Source: Lutraria lutraria (taxonomy: Eukaryota; Mollusca; Bivalvia; Venerida; Mactridae). Taken from it: DNA of 64,000 nucleotides. Shown here in pieces: positions 24,347-36,732 of the stretch. Position numbers and translations under genes: made by a program. The stretch is taken from assembly GCA_964023205.1 (NCBI GenBank), contig OZ026842.1, forward strand, positions 34,239,501 through 34,303,500, written 5' to 3'. How positions within the stretch are numbered: the stretch's first letter is position 1; each line of letters starts with the position of its first letter. Below the pieces are notes generated by a model. It made no database searches, had not been told where the DNA came from, and was given only the letters and a program-made list of their open reading frames with translations.

Positions 24347-25843
24347 GGCCTCGTTTCATCAAACATCTTACGCCACTTCTTTAGTAAGAAGTGGCTTATC
24401 TCCCTTCTTAGCGTTAAAATACGTTTCATCAATAGTTTCTCAGCTACGAATTCTTAAGTTTGGGAACAATTCTGTCTTAACTTTACGATAGCTCATGGGC
24501 TGTCTTAAAGATAAGAAAACGCGGCTTTTGTCTTTATTATTACGTGACGGCCTTATATTTTAAGACTGTTGAGTGCAATGTTCAAGATATTCGTAAATAA
24601 TGGAAAAGAAATTCAGTTTTATGTTCAGGGGCGTAGCCAGCTACAAATGAATTTTATGCACACTAGGAAGAATGTAACCCCGGCTGTTGTTTGGTTCTGG
24701 ATTTTTTATGGCCCGCTATTTGAAATTGTGGAAGAGCATAAAGTTTTTCCCCTGTTCATCCGTGCGGCTGTGTGTCCGTCCGTTCAAATTTTGGCTTCCG
24801 AGCAATAACTCAAGAAATATTTCAAGGGTTGGTTTCATATTTTACATGAATGAATATAATAATAAAATGCAGGTCAATATCGATTTCACTTAAAATCCAA
24901 ACATTTTCTCAGTAGTTACGGTCCCTTTTTACATAGCTCTCGGAGAGGCATTCGTGTCCTCTGGACACATTTCTAGTTTAAATTAGAACTCAAATGGTGA
25001 ACTTTCACTTTTATTAGCAGGGATTAGAGGCACTGTCAAATATTATTTATTTGAATGCATTTATTTCAAACACCGTGATAACGATTGTTAGACATAATAT
25101 TAGCTTTCGACATAGATGGCATTTTTATATTGTTCACTTTTTGTTACACTGATGTTATAACTTGTTGACAATCAGATATTTTAAAAACTTATTTTAAGAC
25201 CGTGAACTAATCTTCAAAAGAAACCTTTTTTGCATTTCTCTTTAACCGATTGTATGCGCGTTTAATAGCCATACTACATATTTTCCATGATAAGAATTGA
25301 AAAATAAGCTAATAGATATTTAAATACATTTGGAGTTTTCGTATTTATTAACTGTTTTCTCCGAATCTTGCTGTGGAATCTTACTGGTCAAACGATAATA
25401 ATTTTATCTGACGAGCACAACATACATAGGCGTGCTAAGTAATTCTCGTATGTGCAAGTTTGAGCGACTCAAAAACACATTTATCATGAGTCAATGTTCA
25501 CATTGTTTAAAAACATATTTTCAGTTAATATATTATATCAAATAGTTTACATTTTCTGAAAGATTAGAGCTTCATCTTTAATTTGGTATATAATTTACAA
25601 AAATCTGTTGAGAAATAAAATAAAATTCTCTATATAACATATGTATAGAATCAAGTGCATTTTTCTTATTTACATAGCTAGGGCCGGTGAATAAACTTTA
25701 CCCGTGCAGACTGTGTCGCGGTCTTTACACATTTAGATAAGAACAGTTAATAAAACGGTTTAAGAATTTCGTAACTTTTGTCGTAAGTGTCTTCGTAGGA
25801 AAGAATCTTACGAAAGATAAGAATATATTGATGAAACGAGGCC
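24347..25843. mobile_element. TIR element, 1.5 kb, ends GGCCTCGTTTCATCAA
   Basis: A perfect 16-bp inverted pair: GGCCTCGTTTCATCAA at 24347 and TTGATGAAACGAGGCC at 25828-25843. Weaker sub-terminal similarity follows (CTTACG, ATTCTTAA and TCTTATCTT motifs on both sides). ATT lies immediately outside both ends and may be the target duplication. No transposase is visible, so it is non-autonomous. Inside, 24620-24990 carries a separate block (GGGGCGTAGCCAG ... GTCCGTCCGTTCAAATTTTG ... TCCTCTGGACACATTTCTAG) that may be a nested repeat. Confidence 0.7.
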
Positions 25844-27507
25844 ATTCTCTTTTCGTTTCAGTGACTGTAATAACCACTGAGTTAATAGAAAGCAATAAAT
25901 ATACAAATGTATTTTTTTTATGAAGTACATTGCAACCTATCCAAAACAACACTCTTTGGAGTAGAAAATTGTGTTGTTGTTGAGATGTTACTGGAGAGGT
26001 TGCACTGTACCTATATGTAATTACATGTATATGTATTGATTTCCATGAACTCTGCGATTATTAAGTCTCAAAACTAAAAATAAGTTAAATCGTACAGTGG
26101 GAAAATAGCACGCTGTTGTTGGAAGGGGGTTGTTGCCTAAGAGAGGGTCGTTCTGAAAAGGTTTTACTGTACATTGATAATTAAAGTACCTCAAATATTC
26201 ATTTCATACAAGGAAAAGATAAACTGAACAGGTACAGAGCAGAAATCTTCCAACATATCGTTTCATCGAGATCTTAACCAGCAATTTAATTGCTTCCGAT
26301 TTTGCTGTATTGTCAAAATCAATAAGGTGACCAAAAAAAATTATTGAAATTATTCGTTTTCCCCTGTAAAGTACGGGTTATATCTGATTGACGTTCTTGT
26401 CTTATCACTCGGCTTTTCGTAAGATGTTACGGCTTTTTAGAACGATGCATCTAGTAGTTTTCTAACTCATTTGACATATGTTGGATTAATTAATTTACTA
26501 GCACGTTTGTTTTTACTTGCAGACGGATGTAGCCAAACTTGTAAATAATGACATACGTCGAGAGTATATAAATAATTGTACTTAGCAATGTTGCAAACTA
26601 CGTCTTGTCAACTTTCATGCTGTGACATATGAAGAGGCCACAATAAGGAGCAGTTAGATATGATCCTTATACACCGTTTTTTTTAATTCTAAGATATATT
26701 CGGTCATAATGTGGTTGGTTGCATTAAGTGTCCTTATACTAATATTAAATCATTACCCATAAAAATCAGCCTCGTCTGTGTTTCTATCAACAGACCCCCC
26801 CCCCCCAATTGATTTGGTGAGTTGTGTAATTTGTTGAAAATGTTTTAAAAAGGATTGTATAATAACAAATAATCGTGTCGCCTTTTAAAGCCTCTAGAAT
26901 AAAAATCGTCTTGAAATACAAAGACGCACGAATTATTCATAAATAAGTAAAGAGAAAGAAGCAATTAAATTGAAAGAGACACATAAATTGTTAGTTTTAC
27001 AGCTGCTTCGGGAAAATATTGCCATTTCGTGAATATTGCCATCACGAATAGCAACATCTATTTGACATTGCTATGTTGGGTTTAGTCATAGGCAGACAAT
27101 TTGCATCAATTACTTGTATACTTTAATTAGCTTAGAAAATGTAAAAGACAAAAAAGCAGACAAAATCACCACCAAGTCAGACACACCACGTAATTCGCCT
27201 TACATATTACTCGAACACAAAGCAACTAGCCAAAAACGCAAATATAAATCACTTAACCAGGCAGAAAATGCCGATCCAATGAATGACCACACCCGTGCCC
27301 TAGAAACCAATGCACCTTAGTAACGTAAGCAACGTAAACCAAAGACGTTAAATAAATGATTTGTTTAAAGATGGCCGACCTAATTCCATTTATTATTTAG
27401 ATTGACCATTGCGTGTCAGCACTCAGCAACTCATTAAGACTTTAACTTTAATTACACTTTTAAAATTGATTGTTTGCATTTTGTTCAAGAATGTTTTAAA
27501 GCATTTT
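25844..27507. other. Intergenic, no supported gene
   Basis: No recognisable gene. A run of 12 C lies at 26795-26806. A loose inverted pair (GTACATTGCAACC near 25925, and GGTTTTACTGTACATT near 26160) could bound an eroded MITE of about 250 bp, but the arms are too poor to call. Confidence 0.4.
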
Positions 27508-27591
27508 ATATCGAGGGCTCAACGCAACACTGTCGTAACTTGTTCTTATTTCAATATGAGTTACGACAATGTTGCGCTGAACCCTCGATAT
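27508..27591. repeat. Imperfect palindrome, 33-bp arms
   Basis: The left arm 27508-27540 begins ATATCGAGGGCTCAACGCAA. The right arm 27559-27591 is its near-perfect reverse complement, ending TTGCGCTGAACCCTCGATAT. The loop is 18 nt. A stable hairpin is possible in DNA or RNA. No flanking gene explains it; it may be a small foldback element or a hairpin RNA precursor. Confidence 0.8.
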
Positions 27592-29826
27592 GTAAACCAT
27601 TCAACCAGTCAAAGATTGGATCATGTTATGGAACGGAAAACCGACCATCATTCTGTTCCTTGCTGTGTATGCAAAATAAGTTGACCTACTTTCTGGTCGG
27701 CGTGTTTCTATTATTGGCTCATTGTATTAATTGTCTATCTCCGACAATATTGAGACCGTTCTGGGTCCTGATGGTGATCAAAGGTTAAGACATTTCCAAA
27801 GTGCGGAGTAATAAAAACAAAAGACAGTGGTTACCTTCACTTATGTTCCGTTACAACTGTGCTGAGATGGTTTAGATAGAAAGGCATAAAGATAAAATAT
27901 GTTGGGACATATCTACTTTCGAAATCTAAATCCTTTGCAAACGGTGAACTGAAATACCACATCTTGCATCTTTTCACTTCGATAATTATCTGTACAAACC
28001 AAGGTTGCTTTTTGAATGACAAATGTATTGCATGGAAACAGAAATTGCAATTCGACCTTCCCCAGCAGATTTTTAAAACCCACAACTCAAACACGAAGTC
28101 CCATAAAACTAGATGGACATGTTAATATACATGTATTCGTACAAGATGGCTGTCGGAATCTTGTAACAGATACCGAACAAGTATAACTAAATATAGACAA
28201 AACAATCCTTCGGGGGAAATCTTGTGTCAATCAATTACGATACATAGTAATGAAAGTACAATAAAACTTACAAAGATTCAAGATGGGTCTAGTTTGCTAA
28301 ATGGTTTTAGCGACTCATACAAAACTATCCAAATAAAGATACAATCTCAACGACAAACTGATAGTGTAATTTAGAAAGCATTCCACTAACGGGGGAGTAC
28401 CGCAATAAGCAATAAAACCAGTGTAATTAATTGCTAGTAAATGCTACAAGAGGGAACAAGCATTCTTTTTAAGAGGAGCCCGTCGATTTAAATTGTATGC
28501 TGTGTATTCTTATTTAGACATGCGTTGTATTGCATAAAACATTCGTTTAAAGGCAACTTAGGGCTATGGCTGATTGTTAGATGGTATGTTAATCCTAAAT
28601 GACTGAATGTGTTTCGAGATATTTTCTTACTTAGGATAATGTTAGAAATGTAGGCCCACTTGTAACGTGAATAGTTTTGCTTGCTTAACAGATTCTAAAT
28701 CTTGTATACTTCGACACGAACACTCGACACACGCACTTATCATATTCATCTTATGTATTGTTCGTTCCTGGTAAAACAATTAAGTACTTTTCGTGAACAT
28801 TAAACACGATTCACATGATAATATACGTAAATGCTCTCTCACAATTCGAGTAGATCATCAAATATCATACGCTGAGCCAAATCTTTGATGGTCCACCATG
28901 CATTTTAAAGCCCTGGACGAAAATCATTAAACACACTTGGTTGGTTACCATGTGGAGCTTTAATACAAAAATCAATCCAACATTTAATTAAGATATTCGA
29001 TTTTTTCAATCGGTAGTAAGAATCGTAAAAAAAAAAAATTCATTTACTTCGGTTCCTCATTAAATCGAGTTTTATCCGTTGGAAAGTTAAATTCGCCGAA
29101 TATAGAATTCCACTGAATAATGAACCGTGTTCGGAGTAGCTGTTGTTTTGGCTTGGATATAGATCCGCAATTATCCAATGCAAGATAAAACTCATTACAT
29201 TGTTAAAGTTGTTTTTCTTTTTAGTTCGGAGATAAAGTTCATATAAAATTACCGGCAAAACAAGCCAAAAAAAGGGTAACCAGACAAAAGATCGGTTGTG
29301 TTGGCGAAAGCCGGGACCCTTTACACACTTCTCAAGTGCTTGTTTATTTACCCTAATGTTGTCACAGTTAAACGGTATACCAAATAACTATAGGTGAAAA
29401 TAATAATATATTAATGGGTACGTAATTTTCTCAAACATTATCATATGTATGCAATAATGAATATGCTTTTAAATAGTTAACTTCGAACTTACCTTAATTC
29501 TTTAATAACACGCCGACACAATCTGTGATGCCCGTATCTTACTTGTAGCTGATTGACAGTCCGCCTAAAAGCATCAATCACTACGCGTTCCGTTTATAAA
29601 CTTACGTCCATTCGCTATGTAAGACAATTCTTAAAGCTTATTGCCGTATGTTGATTTCCAATAAAACTAGAAAAATGCTAGTGCGTTCAGTTGGCCTGGT
29701 GATTCTCACAAACCAGTCTAGATCCTGAAGCGATTATTGTCACATGATGGCACTTGGATAATTTGAATGAAGATGTTATATTAAAATGCTTTTACTCACT
29801 TCATATACCACGTGGATAAAACAAAG
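27592..29826. other. Intergenic, no supported gene
   Basis: AT-rich. Two minus-strand frames (27837-28094, 29040-29258) show no family resemblance and no convincing splice context. Confidence 0.4.
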
Positions 29827-30249
29827 AGTTGATCGCAAGACGAAAAGAAAGCATAACAAATCCTTGGGCACGGTCACATTCTTTAGGGATTATTTCGAAT
29901 ATAATTCCCTGTGAAGCTGTATTCACAAACGCTTTTTCGTACAGCTCCCCGGTGACCTCTATTCGCCGGATATAGCTCCAGCACTAAAGAAGAAGCTGTT
30001 TTGGAAGTAGTTGTTGCTTTTCCATGGATAAAGATCCCCAATTATTTGATGCAAGGTTTAAAATCCATTTAAGTTATGATGATGAATTCGTTGTTAACAT
30101 GACAAGTTACGCATTTACGATGCGATAGCCATTTTGTAATGAGTTTTCAGTTTATCTTGCTGGCAAACTGACTGATTGTCTGTACCATATGATATGACAT
30201 TTTGACGTTGTTTTAGATAATTCAGTTAAAAGTTGTATTCTGTGTATAA

Positions 30250-30681
30250 CAGTGTGGGGAATCCACGTGACCTAGTGACGTCACAATGTTATCGTTACAA
30301 GCGCGTTTTCTGACATTTAAACTAGGAAAACATCACGTAAGTGCATTATTTTTCGGTTTCTTCTAAAGCCACATAACTGTTGCAACTCCTTACATAAAAG
30401 GCTACCTCCGGTTCAGATTTTTGTCACTGTAGGTCCTCTACTTTTTTGCTTTTCTTGTCAAAACCGTTTGACAGTGTTATGAAAATGAACGTTATTTTTA
30501 CAAGAAAATTTTAGAAAACGGTTTGGACAAGAAAAGTAAAAAAGTAGAGAGCCTTCAGGGACAAAATTGTGAACCGGAGGTTTATGTAAGGAGTTACAAC
30601 AGTTATGTGGCTTTAGAAGAAAACGAAAAATAATGCACTTACGTGATGTTTTCCTAGTTTAATTGTGGATTCCCCACACTG
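30250..30681. mobile_element. Foldback MITE, TIR CAGTGTGGGGAATCCAC
   Basis: 432 bp with perfect 17-bp ends (CAGTGTGGGGAATCCAC and its complement). The inverted arms extend over much of the element: AACATCACGTAAGTGCATTA pairs with TAATGCACTTACGTGATGTT, and GTAGGTCCTCTACTTTTTTG pairs with AAAAAAGTAGAGAGCCTT. The whole element can fold into one long hairpin. The copy in unit 2 has lost most of the left arm. Confidence 0.88.
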
Positions 30682-32611
30682 GAAAAGAAGATCAAAGAGA
30701 TGAACGCACAAAATCAGCTTTGTGAGAACGTCTGTCTGTCTGCTTGTTTGTTTATCTGTCTTTTGTCTGTCCTGATTTATTTGGATTTATTGACCTACAC
30801 GATATATAGATCCTGCTCAACCACTCGACCTAACGACTCAGCTAAGAAGTTGGTTTTCGTTAAAATCCCCTTTTATCAAAGTGTATGCGAGCTGTATTCG
30901 ACTTTGCATATGCAAGTATCATTCATCGAGTAGAGCTAGCTCGGGGAGCCGTATATTCGGAAGGATCCCTACATGGTACGACAGGGCACATTGAGGTGAA
31001 ATTGTGATTTGAATGATTATTGCATTACATTACATTAGACCAGATGATGACTTTTGTAGAGAATGTTCTTTATTCATATGTATGCCTTTATACTGGTGCC
31101 ACAACACAGGTTTGACTATACACTGTTTGCTATCAAACTTCAGTACTGCCTGCTAAATACGTCTTTTTTACATGTTTAACACCAGTAAAACATTAAGAGT
31201 AATTGACAAATAAATGCATACCACTTAGTATCACATGACGGAACAGTATCAGTAAAAGATATGTTGATAGAAACGGGTCGGTTATCAGTTATTTACCGGT
31301 ACATCATCAATTATCCGTGTGTTTTTAAAAGCTTTGTCAATATCTGCTAACATGAGTGCTTCACACCAGGTGATTTAAGACATCTCCTTCAAGAAAACAT
31401 AAAAGAGTTCCATAAATCGAAGAAACATGATCGTATGAAATACTCGATTGCCGTAAGGAGAGAACGTCTTACACATAGATATACCGTTGTAAATTGTGTC
31501 AAGTGCTTGTTCCATTTTTCTAGACGAATTATACTTATGAGTATTAGTTTATTGTAGCTGTTTTGCGAGTATATAGTGTAGTGTCTATTACTAGTTTGGC
31601 TAATCCTGGCCATTTGATTGGCTAATTGTGATGACTGAATCTATTAATAGTTGACAGGTAAGTAAATTGTGAAGGCATTGCCTAGATAAGTTGTTGTGTA
31701 GCTTTTTGAAGTTCAATGTGGTTGTATGAATTCGTTAACATTTAGGGTTGATTCTATTTGATTGATGTAGGGTATGATATTACCATGTGCTTGTGAACTA
31801 TATACATTATAATGTATATTACTCATATCATAAAAATAGTCAATATCCTTTATGAAAAAAGCAACTTCATACAAAAAATATAAACCAATATGCTTCTTGT
31901 AATTCGTCTACATATAATGTTTTGTTATAGTTGTTCTTGTTAAGAATGAAATTCCCATTAAGCGATGTTTCAGGCACGTGTTTGAACTCATGTGAAATTA
32001 CATACAACATAGAACTGAAATAATTTTTGTGTCCATCAATATAATTATCTGAACATCTTGAAATCAGGAGTGTATGTGCGTACATTTTGTATTTGGGATT
32101 GTGGGTTGGTGAATCTTGGGGGGTTGTGAGCTTTGGGGTAGGGGAAATGGGTGTGGTTTTATCCATCTCTCTATATATTCATTTTCCTATTCAAATCCAT
32201 ATAATATATTTCCAAAACTAATTTATCTATGTAATTTCAAAGGCACAACGAATACCATCAATGTAAACCTAGATTTCTGTTTATGCCCCAGCATCAAATA
32301 ATGCTATGGCATATACTGATAGTCCAGTTCGTACGAGATTAAGTTAAGCTACCACCGAGGCATATGCGATTTTTTTAACTTTATGTTCACGGTTAGACTA
32401 TTTCTGAACAGCTTAGACGTTCATGGTGATTTGATCAAAGAGTTAGGATAGGGTACGTACGGTGGACTTTTAAACACTTTGTGAGATTAAGAGGTACCAC
32501 TCATCTCCAAATATGTTCGTATTTTTTTATTCTGCTATAAGACACCTTAATATCGGCACCAAAGGCTTTATTTATCTACGTTGTTTACTAATGACCTGAC
32601 CAAACAAACGT

Positions 32612-33408
32612 ACTATAGTCCGACAACGACCTGTGAATGATCAAAGATCAGCTAAGTCCATTTTGTAGGGTGAGTAGCTTTTCGGAACGTTTCGTAGGTT
32701 TCCGTAATATATAAATATCAGTTATTTGACCGTCATAGCCGAGACTAAGTGCGTAGCGCGATCGGTAAAGGCGCCAACCATTTTACTTTTGAAGCCTGGT
32801 AGTCAAGATGCTATGGGTTCGAAACACATATGAACGTTTTTCCTTTCCATTTTTATTTGATATTTGGCATTTTATTATTGCAAAATTTTATTTCAATATT
32901 TGGAATGAATTTCATATGTATTTCATTTAATTTAATTTCAGGTAATTTCATGAAATTTCAATTACTGCGTTCATTACCAGTATCTGTACTTGCGCCACTG
33001 TCAGAATCTAATATTTTGCTTCATTATATTAAGTTATATAACATGACATCCTCTACATACTTAGGAACATTATTTGAACAGAATTTGATTTTGATTGCAT
33101 ATGATATATATACCTTTCAAAACATAAATGCACCGAAATCACGAGCAATGCATTATTTGAAAAAAATAGTGGCAAGATTAAGGACACGAAAAACACAATT
33201 CAGTTTAATAATGTTACTAGTGCGGCGCACTGATTTCAGGACCACGTAGCTAGGCCTTTTACAGTGGTCTACAAATGTAAGAGGCCAACAGTGGCCTAGA
33301 AATGTAAGGTCGTGTTTAGTAATGTACTTGGTCATTGTATTACTTATCCCTATTTTAAAGAATGGAACAGTCCATGACCTTCCGTCACGACTCACTGCTC
33401 GATTTCTA
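32612..33408. other. 797-bp segment present only in duplication unit 1
   Basis: Absent from unit 2, which reads AACGTACTACTGACTG across the site. GTACT pentamers lie at both breakpoints. The segment contains a tRNA-like stretch at about 32745-32825 (GCGTAGCGCGATCGGTAAAG as an A-box-like part, ATGGGTTCGAAACAC as a B-box-like part), followed by an open frame of 139 codons (32830-33249). That frame is AT-rich and resembles no family I know. Insertion in unit 1 and deletion in unit 2 are both possible. Confidence 0.6.
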
Positions 33409-33518
33409 TCTGTACTGACTGTAAAGGAAAAATATTGAGATACTCAATACTAGTATTCATTACGTCATTTGTCTCTCAGAAGGGAACAAATGATTTATTC
33501 GAAAACAGTCGGCTTTGA

Positions 33519-36212
33519 AGTTGATCGCAAGACGAAAAGAAAGCATAACAAGTCATTGGGCACTGTCACATTCTTTAGGGATTCTTTCGAATATAATTCC
33601 CTGTGAAACTGTATTGATAAACGCTTTTTCATACAGCTCCCCGGTGACCTCTATTCGCCGGATATAGCTCCAGCACTAAAGAAGAAGCTGTTTTGGAAGT
33701 AGTTGTTGCTTTTCCATGGATAAAGATCCCCAATTATTTGATGCAAGGTAAAATCCATTTAAGTTATGATGATGATGAATTCGTTGTTAACATGACAAGT
33801 TACGCATTTACGATGCGATAGCCATTTTGTAATGAGTTTTCAGTTTATCTTGCTGGAAAACTGACTGATTGTCTGTACCATATGATATGACATTTTGACG
33901 TTGTTTTAGATCATTCAGTTATTGTGGGGTTAATAGTTGTATTCTGTGTATAACAGTGTGGGGAATCCACGTGACCTAGTGACGTCACAATGTTATGAAA
34001 ATGAACGTTATTTTTACAAGAAAATTTTAGAAAACGGTTTTGACAAGAAAAGTAAAAAAGTAGAGGGCCTTCAGGGACAAAATTGTGAACCGGAGGTTTA
34101 TGTAAGGAGTTACAACAGTTATGTGACTTTAGGGAAAACGAAAAATAATGCACTTACGTGATGTTTTCCTAGTTTAATTGTGGATTCCCCACACTGGAAA
34201 AGAAGATCAAAGAGATGAACGCACAAAATCAGCTTTGTGAGAACGTCTGTCTGTCTGCTTGTCTGTTTATCTGTCTTTTGTCTGTCCTGATTTATTTGGA
34301 TTTATTGACCTACACGATATATAGATCCTGCTCAACCACTCGACCTAACGACTCAGCTAAGAAGTTGGTTTTCGTTAAAATCCCCTTTTATCAAAGTGTA
34401 TGCGAGCTGTATTCGACTTTGCATATGCAAGTATCATTCATCGAGTAGAGCTAGCTCGGGGAGCCGTATATTCGGAAGGATCCCTACATGGTACGACAGG
34501 GCACATTGAGGTGAAATTGTAAATACGAATGATTATTGCATTACATTACATTAGACCAGATGATGACTTTTGTAGAGAATGTTCTTTATTCATAGGTATG
34601 CCTTTATACTGGTGCCACAACACAGGTTTGACTATACGTCTTTTTTACATGTTAAACACCAGTAAAACATTAAGAGTAATTGACAAATAAATGCATACCA
34701 CTTAGTATCACATGACGGAACAGTATCAGTAAAAGATATGTTGATAGAAACGGGTCGGTTATCAGTTATTTACCGGTACATCATCAATTATCCGTGTGTT
34801 TTTAAAAGCTTTGTCAATATCTGCTAACATGAGTGCTTCACACCTGGTGATTTAAGACATCTCCTTCAAGAGAACATAAAAGAGTTCCATAAATCGAAGA
34901 AACATGATCGTATGAAATACTCGATTGCCGTAAGGAGAGAACGTCTTACACATATAGATATACCGTTGTAAATTGCGTCAAGTGCTTGTTCCATTTTTCT
35001 AGACGAATTATACTTATGAGTATTAGTTTATTGTAGCTGTTTTGTGAGTATATAGTGTAGTGTCTATTACTAGTTTGGCTAATCCTGGCCATTTGATTGG
35101 CTAATGGTGATGACTAAATCTATTAATAGTTGACAGGTAAGTAAATTGTGAAGGCATTGCCTAGATAAGTTGTTGTGTAGCTTTTTGAAGTTCAATGTGG
35201 TTGTATGAATTCGTTAACATTTAGGGTTGATTCTATTTGATTGATGTAGGGTATGATATTACCATGTGCTTTGTGAACTATATACATTATAATGTATATT
35301 ACTCATATCATAAAAATAGTCAATATCCTTTATGAAAAAAGCAACTTCATACAAAAAACATAAACCAATATGCTTCTTGTAATTCGTCTACATATAATGT
35401 TTTGTTATAGTTGTTCTTGTTAAGAGTGAAATTCCCATTAAGCGATGTTTCAGGCACGTGTTTGAACTCATGTGAAATTACATACAACATAGAACTGAAC
35501 AGATTTTTGTGTCCATCAATATAATTATCTGAACATCTTGAAATCAGGAGTGTATGTGCGTACATTTTGTATTTGGGATTTTGGGTTGGTGAATTTTGGG
35601 GGATTGTGAGTTTTGGGGTAGGGGAAATGGGTGTGGTTTTATCCATCTCTCTATATATTCATTTTCCTATTCAAATCCATATAATATATTTCCAAAACTA
35701 ATTTATCTATGTAATTTCAAAGGCACAACGAATACCATCAATGTAAACCTAGATTTCTGTTTATGCCCCAGCATCAAATAATGCTATGGCATATACTGAT
35801 AGTCCAGTTCGTACGAGATTAAGTTAAGCTACCACCGGAGGCATATGCGATTTTTAAAATTATGTTCACGGTTAGACTATTTCTGAACAGCTTAGACGTT
35901 CATGGTGATTTGATCGAAAGAGTTAGGGTAGGGTACGTACGGTGGACTTTTAAACACTTTGTGAGATTAAGAGGTACCACTCATCTCCAAATATTTTCGT
36001 ATTTTTTTATTCTGCTATAAGACACCTTAATATCGGCGCCAAAGGCTTTATTTGTCTACGTTGTTTACTAATGACCTGACCAAACAAACGTACTACTGAC
36101 TGTAAAGGAAAAATATTGAGATACTCAATACTAGTATTTATTACGTCATTTGTCTCTCAGATTTTTTTCTGAGGGAAAAAATGATTTATTCGAAAACAGT
36201 CGGCTTTGAAGT
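33519..36212 (+). repeat. Segmental tandem duplication, unit 2 (2694 bp)
   Basis: Directly abuts unit 1. It ends at GGCTTTGAAG (36212), followed by unrelated TTTTTAGTTATTTAG. Its last part (GACTGTAAAGGAAAAATATTG ... GTCTCTCAG) matches unit 1 at 33418-33478, so both units are complete at their ends. Confidence 0.93.
33954..34196. mobile_element. Foldback MITE, deleted copy in unit 2
   Basis: Both 17-bp ends are kept, but the sequence jumps from CACAATGTTAT directly to GAAAATGAACG. In unit 1 these points are separated by about 189 bp and each sits at a GTTAT pentamer. This is what slippage across a hairpin arm with microhomology would leave. Confidence 0.85.
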
Positions 36213-36353
36213 TTTTAGTTATTTAGAAGGCACACCATGTTGGAACAATGGTTTGACGTTTATTGTTTGATGTTTTGATCATTCAACGCATCATAAACTA
36301 AATCACGTGTCGATCCCGTCTCTTTGCCGTTTTTTAGTGCGTTGCTTATGTTT

Positions 36354-36732
36354 TAAAGTCCCATAAGCTTATAAATGTATTGGTCTTAATAGTTTCTGTT
36401 TGTTCTATAACAGAGGAATCCGGTGTGTTTTCCTCCCGTGCATACTTTATAGCAAGAAAAAATGTTTCTGAAACTAATATCGTATTTTTTTCAATATCAT
36501 TGAAATAAATACTATTTATAGAATACCTGAGTTTTCCCGCAGACATGCTATGCACACGTAGTAAAGTGACGTCACGCGCTCTACATAAAAGTTTACAAGA
36601 CCAAAAATCACAGTGAAATGTGTTTTCAGACAAAAAGGGCTTGTTTCGTCGATAATAATTATCTTAGGATAATATCAACAATTAAATGTTTTTGCATATA
36701 TTTTTCTACAGCAGAAAGCTAATTGGGCTTTA
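36354..36732. mobile_element. MITE-like element, TIR AAAGYCCCATWAGCTT (copy 2)
   Basis: Same orientation as the copy at 5195-5582 and similar throughout, with small indels. The ends are TTTAAAGTCCCATAAGCTT and AGCTAATTGGGCTTTAAA. A possible third, one-ended relic begins at 40427 (TTTAAAGCCCCATAAGCA). Confidence 0.75.

Larger units (their letters stand above)
29827..33518 (+). repeat. Segmental tandem duplication, unit 1 (3692 bp)
   Basis: Starts at AGTTGATCGCAAGACGAAAA and ends at CAGTCGGCTTTGAAG, where unit 2 begins with the same start sequence. It matches 33519-36212 in the same orientation with few substitutions. Unit 1 has two segments absent from unit 2: about 189 bp inside the MITE at 30250-30681, and about 797 bp at roughly 32612-33408. 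No recognisable gene lies in either unit. Confidence 0.93.

Noticed and set aside
25925..26175. Possible MITE with GTACANTGCAACC-like ends
   Set aside because: The inverted ends match too poorly to distinguish from chance.
32830..33249. 139-codon plus-strand frame
   Set aside because: Phe/Ile/Leu-rich product of AT-rich repeat DNA, just after a tRNA-like head, absent from unit 2; no homology recognised.
30700..34448. Identical 77-residue frames in both duplication units (30700-30933 and 34215-34448)
   Set aside because: The DNA itself is nearly identical because of the recent duplication. The peptide is Cys/Leu-rich from CTGT repeats and has no family features.
31867..35646. 99-residue minus-strand frames in both units (31867-32166, 35347-35646)
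   Set aside because: Six residue changes between very similar DNA copies suggest no protein-level constraint; no recognisable domain.
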